Made by a program: the position numbers and the translations under genes. A stretch of 13,149 nt of DNA from Gammaproteobacteria bacterium UBA7449 (GTDB lineage: Bacteria > Pseudomonadota > Gammaproteobacteria > Pseudomonadales > Pseudohongiellaceae), in contig DLPV01000065.1 in NCBI GenBank assembly GCA_002477465.1, forward strand, positions 1,704 through 14,852, in the 5' to 3' direction. This document shows, piece by piece, positions 7,529 to 13,149 of the stretch. The notes under the pieces were generated by a model. The model saw nothing but the letters and a program-made list of their open reading frames with translations. It had not been told where the DNA came from and did no database searches. How positions within the stretch are numbered: position 1 is the stretch's first letter; every line of letters begins with the position of its first letter.

Positions 7529-8323
7529 ATGCTGGATTCCAAACCCACGGTGATGTGTTTCTCCGGGCTGGATCCTACGGGTGGAGCCGGGATTCAGGCG
7601 GATATCGAAACCCTGTTCAGCTTAGGCTGTCATGCTGTCCCAATTGTTACCGCGCTCACCGCACAGAACACCCAGAATGCCCTTAGCATTCACAGCACCA
7701 GCGCAGCTTTGATCGTACAGCAGGCCCGTGCGGTGCTGGAGGATATGCCGGTTCATTGCTTCAAGATCGGGCTGGTCGGCGCTATGGAAACCGTAGACGC
7801 CATCCACAGTATCCTGAAAGACTACGAATATATCCCCGTGGTGCTGGATCCGGTAGTTACGGCAGGCGGCGGTTACCAATTCAGCGACACTGAAGCACTT
7901 AGTGCTATCCGCTCATTGCTGATTCCACTGACCACCGTGTTGACACCCAATACCGATGAAATCAAACAGCTGGCCCCTACGGCAGATTCCCTTGACGCCT
8001 GTGCGAATGAACTCATTAAGGCGGGCTGTCAGCACGTGCTGCTCACCGGTACGCATGCACAAACAGAGAGCGTAGAAAACCGTCTCTACACATCGCACCA
8101 GGAAGTCACTCTGCACGATTGGCCCCGCCTGCCAGATTCCTATCATGGTTCCGGCTGCACCCTGGCCGCTGCTATTGCCGGGTATCTGGCGCACAAACTA
8201 ACGCTGCGCGATGCCATCCAACAGGCCCAGCGTTTTACCTGGGAAGCCCTGAGCCACGGCACTCGCATGGGATTTGGACAACACATTCCAAATCGCAGTT
8301 ACTGGAACAAGCAGCAACCCTAG
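7529..8323 (+). CDS. thiD: Hydroxymethylpyrimidine (phosphate) kinase
   Basis: Thiamine pathway kinase of the ribokinase fold that phosphorylates HMP and HMP-phosphate to HMP-pyrophosphate, the pyrimidine half of thiamine. The 264 residues carry the N-terminal substrate motif FSGLDPTGGAGIQADIETL (residues 11-29), TALTAQNT at 41-48, VLDPVVTAGGG near 105-114, TPNTDEIKQL near 139-148, LLTGTH near 171-176, and the anion-hole/catalytic HGSGCT at 206-211. Length is normal for a ThiD without a fused domain. The start is 6 bases after the hemJ stop with no clear SD, so translation is probably coupled. Its C-terminal reading frame abuts thiE with one base between stop and start, consistent with ThiE using its product. 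Confidence 0.95.
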   Translation: MLDSKPTVMCFSGLDPTGGAGIQADIETLFSLGCHAVPIVTALTAQNTQNALSIHSTSAALIVQQARAVLEDMPVHCFKIGLVGAMETVDAIHSILKDYEYIPVVLDPVVTAGGGYQFSDTEALSAIRSLLIPLTTVLTPNTDEIKQLAPTADSLDACANELIKAGCQHVLLTGTHAQTESVENRLYTSHQEVTLHDWPRLPDSYHGSGCTLAAAIAGYLAHKLTLRDAIQQAQRFTWEALSHGTRMGFGQHIPNRSYWNKQQP

Positions 8324-8324
8324 T

Positions 8325-9011
8325 ATGAAGCCATCACTAAGCGGAATTTACGGCATCACCGATGATGCGCTGCTATCTCCAGACACGGTGCTACCCGCTG
8401 TTGAAGCAGCCCTGCTCGGCGGAATCAAGCTGTTGCAATACCGCTGCAAGAGTCTCGCTTTGCCAGATAAAACAGAACAGGCGCGGCTTCTACTTGCGTT
8501 ATGCGAGCGCTTCTCCGTACCTCTAATCATCAATGATGACATGCAGCTCTGCGCCAATATTGGAGCCAATGGCGTGCACCTAGGCCAGCGCGATGGCGAC
8601 TGCGCCACCGCACGCAAGCTGCTTGGCGCCGAGGCCATCATCGGTGTGACCTGTCACGACTCGCTGGAAAAAGCTGAAAACGCTTCAGATGCAGGCGCTG
8701 ATTATATTGCCCTTGGCCGCTTCTTTCCGTCTCAGACTAAGCCAGACGCCAGCCCAGCAGCACTTGAAACCCTGTCGCTGGCGCGCGAGAAAATCGACGT
8801 CCCCATAGTTGCTATTGGTGGCATCAACCCGGAAAATGGCTCCTCTCTGATAGCCGCAGGTGCAGACATGCTGGCAGTAATCAACGGCCTGTTTGGCGCT
8901 GCCGAGAACGACTGCCACGGAGGATCAGGCCAAGACTTTAACAAACAAATTCTAGCAAGAGCTCGCAAACTTAATGCGCTGTTCAGTGATTCAGGCCCTG
9001 ATTCTGAATAG
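8325..9011 (+). CDS. thiE: Thiamine-phosphate synthase
   Basis: Joins HMP-pyrophosphate with hydroxyethylthiazole phosphate to make thiamine phosphate; a TIM-barrel enzyme of the cytoplasm. From the ATG at 8325 it has 228 residues, beginning MKPSLSGIYGITDD. Signatures are LLQYRCKS (37-43 region), LIINDDMQLC, NGVHLGQRDGD (82-92), IGVTCHDSLEKA, YIALGRFFPSQTKP (127-140), and PIVAIGGINPENGSSLIAAGADMLA in two adjoining motifs for the phosphate site. The usual Q-x-R-D/E-K motif reads QYRCK here; the Arg and Lys are kept. An in-frame ATG at 8274 would overlap thiD by 50 bases and adds 17 non-family residues, so I choose 8325, one base after the thiD stop. There is no strong SD; coupling to thiD is likely. 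Confidence 0.95.
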   Translation: MKPSLSGIYGITDDALLSPDTVLPAVEAALLGGIKLLQYRCKSLALPDKTEQARLLLALCERFSVPLIINDDMQLCANIGANGVHLGQRDGDCATARKLLGAEAIIGVTCHDSLEKAENASDAGADYIALGRFFPSQTKPDASPAALETLSLAREKIDVPIVAIGGINPENGSSLIAAGADMLAVINGLFGAAENDCHGGSGQDFNKQILARARKLNALFSDSGPDSE

Positions 9012-9052
9012 CACTGCGATTCAGTCATCCAATTCAAACCCAAGGACGCTTT

Positions 9053-10342
9053 ATGAAACACGATCGATCCCGGGAGCTTTTTGAGCAAGCACAGACCTAC
9101 ATTCCTGGGGGCGTAAATTCTCCGGTTCGCGCATTCAAGAGCGTCGGCGGCAATCCCCTGTTCATCAAAGGTGGAGAAGGCGCCTATGTCATAGATAGCG
9201 ACGACAATAGCTACGTTGATTATGTGGGCGCCTATGGCCCACTGATTCTCGGCCATCGAAACCAGTCTGTCTTGGCGGCATTGAGTGAACAGCTCAAGGC
9301 GGGGCTCGGCTACGGTGCCACCACTGAGGCTGAGGTTGAGATCGCCAAGAAGATTTGTAAATTCGTGCCGTCACTGGAACAGGTGCGGCTCGTGACCTCG
9401 GGCACGGAAGCAACCATGAGCGCAATCCGATTGGCGCGCGGTTATACTCGCCGCGACCTGATCGTGAAATTCGAGGGTTGTTACCACGGCCATGTGGATG
9501 GCCTGCTGGTTAAGGCTGGATCTGGCGCGCTCACCCTGGGTGAACCGGACTCGCTAGGTGTTCCCAAAGCCTATACTGATCTTACCCACGTCCTGACCTA
9601 TAACGATATCGAAGGAGTTAAAGCCTTTTTCAAAGAGCATGGCGAGCGTGTCGCTTGCATCATTGTGGAGCCCATCGCCGGCAACATGAACTGCGTGCCA
9701 CCGGTTCCTGGCTTTTTGGAAACCTTGCGCAGCTGCTGCAATGAGTTTGGCAGCGTATTGATATTTGATGAGGTGATGACCGGGTTTAGAGTTGCCCTGG
9801 GTGGCGCTCAATCTGTATACGGTGTCACGCCCGATCTGACTGCACTGGGTAAAGTGATCGGCGGGGGCTTACCGGTAGGTGCATTTGGCGGTCGCAAAGA
9901 CATCATGGATCATATCGCACCCAACGGCGCGGTCTACCAGGCTGGAACATTGTCTGGCAGCCCATTGGCTGTTGCTGCTGGCCTGGCAATGCTTGATGCC
10001 GTTTCTGCTCCAGATTTCTACGACAAGCTGTCCGCCACTGCGGAGACCATGCTGTCGGGCATGAAGGAAAGAGCTGACGCGGCCGGCGTCCCTTTCACCA
10101 CTAATCAGGTCGGTGGCATGTTCGGTTGTTTCTTCAATAAGCACGACAAGGTGACCAGCTACGCAGACGTCATGGCTGGCGATTCGGCCGCGTTCCAGAC
10201 TTACTTTCATATCATGCTCGAAAATGGCGTCTACCTGGCACCTTCAGCATTCGAGGCCGGTTTCGTTTCCTCTGCCCACGGCACGGAAGAAATTCAGCTA
10301 ACCCTGGATGCGGCCGAGAAAGCATTCAACAGCATTACCTAA
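9053..10342 (+). CDS. hemL: Glutamate-1-semialdehyde 2,1-aminomutase
   Basis: PLP enzyme that converts glutamate-1-semialdehyde to 5-aminolevulinate, the committed precursor of heme in the C5 pathway. The 429 residues match the family length. Visible features are IPGGVNSPVRAFKSVGG (17-33), VTSGTEATMSAIRLARG near 114-130, EGCYHGHVDG (141-150), EPIAGNMNCVPP (206-217), the cofactor-binding D239 in LIFDEVMTGFR, and Schiff-base K267 in DLTALGKVIGGGLPVGAFGG. The usual GSWGPMILGH stretch reads GAYGPLILGH, a mild variant. AGGA six bases before the ATG is a good SD. It follows thiE after 41 bases and together with hemJ gives an early and a late heme enzyme in one gene run. Confidence 0.97.
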   Translation: MKHDRSRELFEQAQTYIPGGVNSPVRAFKSVGGNPLFIKGGEGAYVIDSDDNSYVDYVGAYGPLILGHRNQSVLAALSEQLKAGLGYGATTEAEVEIAKKICKFVPSLEQVRLVTSGTEATMSAIRLARGYTRRDLIVKFEGCYHGHVDGLLVKAGSGALTLGEPDSLGVPKAYTDLTHVLTYNDIEGVKAFFKEHGERVACIIVEPIAGNMNCVPPVPGFLETLRSCCNEFGSVLIFDEVMTGFRVALGGAQSVYGVTPDLTALGKVIGGGLPVGAFGGRKDIMDHIAPNGAVYQAGTLSGSPLAVAAGLAMLDAVSAPDFYDKLSATAETMLSGMKERADAAGVPFTTNQVGGMFGCFFNKHDKVTSYADVMAGDSAAFQTYFHIMLENGVYLAPSAFEAGFVSSAHGTEEIQLTLDAAEKAFNSIT

Positions 10343-10386
10343 GCGCACCAACTTTAGCAGAAAACTAAATTAGAGAAATATCCAAA

Positions 10387-11376
10387 ATGAGATACGACGT
10401 ATACGGCATTGGCAACGCGCTGGTAGACAAGGAATTCGAGATTACGGACTCCTTTCTGAAGGACTTCACAATTGAGAAAGGCATCATGACATTGGTGGAT
10501 CATGAGCAACAAGAAAGCTTACTCACCGAGCTCACCAACCGTTACGGTATCAAAACTCGCACCGGCGGTGGTTCTGCTGCTAACACTTTATACGCTGTGA
10601 GCCAATTCGGTGGCAACGCCTTCTATTCCTGCCGCGTAGCAAACGACGAGACTGGCGATTTCTTCATGGATCAACTGGGTCATCACAATATCGAGACCAA
10701 CAAGAACAGCCAGCGGGTCGATGGTGTCAGCGGACGCTGCCTGGTCATGGTCACACCGGATGCAGAGAGAACTATGCTCACTTATCTGGGCGTGTCAGAC
10801 AACATCTCGGTTTCAGAAATGGATTTTGAAGCAGCCAGCAACTGCGAGTACTTGTATCTGGAGGGCTATCTCGTCACGTCAGACACGGCAAGATCCGCAA
10901 TTATCGAGATGAAAGAGTATGCCAAAGAAAAAAGCATCAAAACCGCGATGACTTTCTCAGACCCCTCCATGCTTGAATACTTCAAGGACAACGTCAATGA
11001 AGTATTGGATGACGGTGTAGATCTGCTGTTCTGTAATCGGCAGGAAGCGCAGCTGTGGTCAGGCGAAGAGGATCTGGACAAGGCAATCGAAGCGCTCAAG
11101 ACAAAAGCCAAGCAGTTCGCGGTAACCACCGGCGCTGAGGGCTCTTTGTTGTGGGATGGCAAACAGCTAATCAAAGTCGCACCGCGCCGCGTGCCTGTGG
11201 TAGATACCAACGGTGCTGGAGACATGTATTCAGGTGCATTCCTATACGGCATCACCAATGGTATGAGTTTTGAGGACGCAGGCTCACTGGCCAGTGTGGC
11301 TTCCGCCACGGTAGTCACCCAATATGGGCCACGATTGGAACCCAAAGCTCACCAGAAACTGTTGGAGCTTTCCTGA
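10387..11376 (+). CDS. PfkB-family adenosine (nucleoside) kinase
   Basis: Probable ATP-dependent nucleoside kinase, most likely adenosine to AMP, in purine salvage. The 329-residue ribokinase-fold protein begins MRYDVYGIGNALVDKEFEIT. It has the substrate-side GGGSAANT at 60-67, the lid-side asparagine/glycine pattern, VTTGAEGSLLWDGK (246-259), and the catalytic DTNGAGD at 273-279 with base D279 followed by MYSGAF. The long N-terminal lid and the GNALVD start are typical of the proteobacterial adenosine kinase group rather than fructokinases or ribokinase. Guanosine or inosine could also be substrates, and sequence alone does not settle this. It starts 44 bases after hemL with a weak SD and ends the plus-strand gene run; a structured element follows its stop. 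Confidence 0.85.
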   Translation: MRYDVYGIGNALVDKEFEITDSFLKDFTIEKGIMTLVDHEQQESLLTELTNRYGIKTRTGGGSAANTLYAVSQFGGNAFYSCRVANDETGDFFMDQLGHHNIETNKNSQRVDGVSGRCLVMVTPDAERTMLTYLGVSDNISVSEMDFEAASNCEYLYLEGYLVTSDTARSAIIEMKEYAKEKSIKTAMTFSDPSMLEYFKDNVNEVLDDGVDLLFCNRQEAQLWSGEEDLDKAIEALKTKAKQFAVTTGAEGSLLWDGKQLIKVAPRRVPVVDTNGAGDMYSGAFLYGITNGMSFEDAGSLASVASATVVTQYGPRLEPKAHQKLLELS

Positions 11377-11392
11377 ACCGCTAAATATGATA

Positions 11393-11446
11393 AGCAACTC
11401 TCTGTAGCACTGGGCACTCTCTGCCGAAATTCTCGGCGGAGTTGCT
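11393..11446 (+). other. Structured inverted-repeat element after the adenosine kinase gene
   Basis: AGCAACTC (11393-11400) and GAGTTGCT (11439-11446) are perfect 8-base inverted repeats. Inside lies a hairpin CTCTGCCGA / TCGGCGGAG (11419-11427 and 11433-11441) with loop AATTC and one G-T pair. The two stems share GAG at 11439-11441, and ACTCTCTG is directly repeated at 11397-11404 and 11416-11423, so two alternative folds compete. No U-run follows, so it is not a classical terminator; it could be a 3'-end stabiliser or the 5' part of an RNA. Confidence 0.5.
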
Positions 11447-11469
11447 GTAGTCGCGACCCTTGTCCTACT

Positions 11470-11500
11470 AGTATTGGAATCTAGGAAAAATACCAATGCT
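11470..11500. repeat. Imperfect hairpin
   Basis: AGTATTGG (11470-11477) and CCAATGCT (11493-11500) can form an 8-bp stem with one G-T pair and a 15-base loop. No other signal accompanies it. Confidence 0.3.
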
Positions 11501-11573
11501 ATCCAAGCACGGACTTGCAATCTCTGACCGCTGAATTAGATTCTTATAGGGGTTTGCAATTGAGCGAGGCATT

Positions 11574-11735
11574 ATGAACTTGCAAGCCCAAATGTTCGAA
11601 GACTCGGAGTCTCTGTCTTCCGCTGAACTGATTCAATTCAGACCGGGTCGCTGGCTACTTGGGGCGGCTAGGAGAGCGCATTCTACGCACAAAAGCGTGG
11701 CGTGCTCGGGGATGCTGCATGGAGCCACTTCCTGA
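11574..11735 (+). CDS. Possible small ORF, 53 residues, unrecognised
   Basis: Reads MNLQAQMFEDSESLSSAELI, then QFRPGRWLLGAARRAHSTHK and SVACSGMLHGATS, ending at TGA. GAGG lies about five bases before the ATG. The first half is acidic and the middle basic; there is no signal peptide or membrane helix. I recognise no family. It lies upstream of the plus-strand terminator at 11809, so it could be on a transcript. The composition is equally compatible with a chance reading frame, and the basis for calling it is weak. Confidence 0.2.
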   Translation: MNLQAQMFEDSESLSSAELIQFRPGRWLLGAARRAHSTHKSVACSGMLHGATS

Positions 11736-11808
11736 ACGGAATATGCAGGAATCGACTAAACAATTTTTTTATTCGAGGTAGTCTAGAAGGTGTCGGAACG
11801 CGCACCCC

Positions 11809-11829
11809 ACCTCGCACTGAGGTTTTTTT
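11809..11829 (+). terminator. Rho-independent terminator, plus strand
   Basis: ACCTC (11809-11813), loop GCACT, GAGGT (11819-11823), followed directly by a run of seven T (11823-11829). The stem is only five bp, but the T-run is placed exactly as needed. It would end either read-through from the adenosine kinase gene more than 430 bases upstream or a separate transcript made in the interval. It does not work for dnaJ, which comes from the other strand. Confidence 0.55.
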
Positions 11830-11853
11830 GCAGTTTGTTGCTTCTAACTGCAA
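11828..11853. repeat. 8-bp perfect inverted repeat next to dnaJ 3' end
   Basis: TTGCAGTT (11828-11835) and AACTGCAA (11846-11853) flank a 10-base loop. In the dnaJ transcript the hairpin is followed by A residues rather than U, so it is not a canonical intrinsic terminator, but it may cap the dnaJ 3' end. Confidence 0.45.
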
Positions 11854-11874
11854 CAGCGGCGACATTATTCTCAA

Positions 11875-12999
11875 CTAGTTAGTTAGCCCATCAACAAATT
11901 TTTTAACGCCATCAAACCAGGAAGACTCTCGTGGAGACTGGCGACTGCCTTCCTCTTTCTGAATGCCCTGAAATTCTTCCAGGATTTCTTTTTGACGCGC
12001 TGTCAGATTGACAGGTGTCTCCACCACTACGCGACACAGCAAGTCGCCTGCACCACCGCCGCGAATTGAAGTGACGCCCTTGCCGCGCAGACGAAACAGT
12101 TTACCAGTCTGGGTTTCACTGGGGATCTTCAGTTTAACCTTGCCATCGAGAGTCGGCACTTCCAGCTCACCACCTAAAGCGGCATCGGTAAAATTGATAG
12201 GAATTTCGCAGTGCAGGTTACGTCCATCACGTTCAAAGATGTCGTGAGGCCTGATGTGCATCTCAACGTAGAGATCACCTGGCGGGCCGCCGTGGACCCC
12301 GGCCTGACCTTCACCGGTGAGACGAATGCGATCGCCGTTATCGACTCCGGCGGGCACTTTAACCGAGAGGGTCTTGGTTTCATCCCTATTCCCGCGGCCA
12401 TGACAGACATGACAGGGATCTTTGATCTGTTTGCCAGCACCCTGACAGCGTGGGCAGGTCTGCTGCACAGAGAAGAATCCTTGCTGCATACGCACCTGAC
12501 CATGACCGGCGCAAGTGCTGCAGTCAGTAGGCTGCGTGCCTGGCTTGGCGCCAGTGCCATCGCACTTGGTGCAGGTCACGGTGGTAGGGATGCGAATCTT
12601 GACGGTATTACCGCCCACCGCCTCTTCCAGGTCCAGCTCAAGGTTGTAACGTAAGTCGGCGCCCTGCCGCACATGGCTGCGGCCGCCGCCGCGACCACCA
12701 CCGCCACCGAAGATGTCGCCGAAGATGTCGCCGAAGATGTCGCCGAAATCCGCAGAGCCGGCGCTGGTCTGACCCTCGATACCGGCATGGCCATATTGGT
12801 CATAGCGTGCCCGTTTCTCGGAATCGGACAGCACTTCGAAAGCCTCGTTGGCTTCCTTGAATTTCTCTTCTGCCTCAGGTTTTTCGGGATTGCGATCAGG
12901 GTGGTTTTTCATCGCCACGCGCCGGTAAGCCTTCTTGATCTCAGCTTCCGAGGCGCCGCGCTCGACACCCAATACTTCGTAAAAATCGCGCTTAGACAT
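11875..12999 (-). CDS. dnaJ: Chaperone protein DnaJ
   Basis: Class A J-domain co-chaperone that delivers substrates to DnaK and stimulates its ATPase. The 374 residues show the J domain at 1-70 with HPD in KNHPDRNP, a Gly/Phe linker near 75-110 with GDIFGDIFGDIFGGGGG, and a zinc-binding region with four CxxCxGxG repeats: CTKCDGTG, CSTCAGHG, CPRCQGAG and CHVCHGRG. The C-terminal substrate domains follow and the protein ends DGVKKFVDGLTN. Start, length and domain order match E. coli DnaJ. Only a poor SD is visible: GGA lies some 15 bases before the ATG, separated by eight T. The 150 bases upstream do not encode a recognisable dnaK C-terminus, though dnaK is the usual upstream neighbour. A large palindrome sits 31 bases before the start. 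Confidence 0.97.
   Translation of the reverse strand: MSKRDFYEVLGVERGASEAEIKKAYRRVAMKNHPDRNPEKPEAEEKFKEANEAFEVLSDSEKRARYDQYGHAGIEGQTSAGSADFGDIFGDIFGDIFGGGGGRGGGRSHVRQGADLRYNLELDLEEAVGGNTVKIRIPTTVTCTKCDGTGAKPGTQPTDCSTCAGHGQVRMQQGFFSVQQTCPRCQGAGKQIKDPCHVCHGRGNRDETKTLSVKVPAGVDNGDRIRLTGEGQAGVHGGPPGDLYVEMHIRPHDIFERDGRNLHCEIPINFTDAALGGELEVPTLDGKVKLKIPSETQTGKLFRLRGKGVTSIRGGGAGDLLCRVVVETPVNLTARQKEILEEFQGIQKEEGSRQSPRESSWFDGVKKFVDGLTN
12707..12742. repeat. Three exact 12-base tandem repeats inside dnaJ
   Basis: The unit CCGAAGATGTCG is repeated three times without change, followed by a partial copy CCGAAA. On the coding strand it encodes the repeated D-I-F-G of the Gly/Phe linker. Because even synonymous positions are identical, a recent slippage expansion is likely. 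Confidence 0.85.
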
Positions 13000-13029
13000 G
13001 TGCTAAAAAAAATTCCAGAAAATATAAAT

Positions 13030-13089
13030 GGGGTCAGAGTAAAAATACAGTAGTTATGGACCGAACTACTGTATTTTTAATCTGACCCC
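13030..13089. repeat. 60-base near-perfect palindrome, REP/MITE-like
   Basis: Left arm 13030-13055 begins GGGGTCAGAGTAAAAATACA; right arm 13064-13089 is its reverse complement at 25 of 26 positions, with an 8-base spacer ATGGACCG. The outer GGGGTCAGA / TCTGACCCC ends are of a type I recall as widespread in proteobacterial genomes, often near REP-associated (IS200-like) transposases. No target duplication is visible. It lies in the dnaJ leader, where transcription would give a very stable hairpin. No U-run adjoins either arm, so it is not a standard terminator. Confidence 0.85.
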
Positions 13090-13149
13090 TGGTTAAGACC
13101 CTTGGTTAGTTAACCCGCCGCAACCTTTGCAGGTCTCCAGATTTCGTCT

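Larger units (their letters stand above)
11377..11874. other. Intergenic interval between adenosine kinase and dnaJ
   Basis: About 500 bases between two convergent genes, unusually long for this compact window. It holds, in order, a structured inverted-repeat element (11393-11446), a second imperfect hairpin (11470-11500), a possible 53-residue ORF (11574-11735), CTGCAT/ATGCAG arms at 11715-11748, a plus-strand intrinsic terminator (11809-11829), and an 8-bp inverted repeat (11828-11853). No tRNA, tmRNA, 6S, RNase P or SRP RNA signature was recognised. It could be the site of a small RNA or a decayed gene. Confidence 0.7.

Noticed and set aside
11715..11770. Hairpin CTGCAT/ATGCAG followed by seven T (11764-11770) as a terminator
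   Set aside because: The T-run begins 15 bases after the stem and the loop is 22 bases, so it does not fit an intrinsic terminator.
11460..11800. Many GGA triplets suggesting a CsrA-sequestering small RNA (RsmY/Z or CsrB type)
   Set aside because: About ten GGA in this length is near the chance level, and few sit in hairpin loops.
11683..11874. Minus-strand open frame of 63 codons downstream of dnaJ
   Set aside because: It crosses the terminator and inverted repeats, has no SD or family resemblance, and its composition looks like non-coding sequence.
12673..13053. Plus-strand open frame of 126 codons opposite the dnaJ N-terminus
   Set aside because: It is the antisense of the J domain and Gly/Phe repeats; the repeated EDVA is just the 12-base repeat read backwards.
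1..13149. Defence island, prophage, toxin-antitoxin or CRISPR
   Set aside because: All genes of normal size are recognisable housekeeping families; there are no regularly spaced repeats, integrase or nuclease genes.

Overview
The window looks like chromosomal core sequence of a free-living gammaproteobacterium close to Pseudomonadales/Cellvibrionales (marine Halieaceae-like). The evidence is the protein sequences and the gene order. From memory, tyrS, an M23 peptidase, anmK, erpA, a bactofilin, a DUF6776-type protein, argC and a HemJ-type protein lie in this same order in Pseudomonas (the PA0668-PA0661 block). In Pseudomonas, thiD-thiE-hemL sits at a different locus; here it is joined directly behind hemJ. 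The genus is inference; no rRNA gene is present.

Layout. 1-989 (minus): tyrS, running off the left edge. 990-1290: divergent promoter region. 1291-3828 (plus): membrane-anchored OapA/M23 cell-wall endopeptidase and anmK, six bases apart. 3982-6889 (minus): argC, a coiled-coil membrane protein, a bactofilin and erpA; erpA appears to have its own promoter overlapped by a good match to an IscR type 1 site. 6890-7096: second divergent promoter region. 7097-11376 (plus): hemJ, thiD, thiE, hemL and a PfkB-family adenosine kinase, closely packed and probably co-transcribed at least through hemL. 11377-11874: about 500 bases with no recognised gene, holding a structured element right after the kinase, a possible 53-residue ORF and a plus-strand terminator. 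11875-12999 (minus): dnaJ. 13000-13149: dnaJ leader with a near-perfect 60-base palindrome of REP/MITE type.

How the genes relate. The M23 peptidase cuts peptidoglycan and AnmK recycles the anhydro-MurNAc released by lytic turnover; the bactofilin and coiled-coil protein may scaffold cell-wall work at the membrane. ErpA delivers Fe-S clusters. HemL and HemJ are early and late steps of heme synthesis; ThiD and ThiE make and join the thiamine precursors. ArgC serves arginine synthesis, TyrS translation and DnaJ protein folding.

Most of the window is ordinary housekeeping sequence. I see no defence system, prophage, CRISPR array or clearly new multi-gene system. The points worth a second look are non-coding: the IscR-like site at erpA, the palindrome before dnaJ, and the structured interval between the adenosine kinase and dnaJ.
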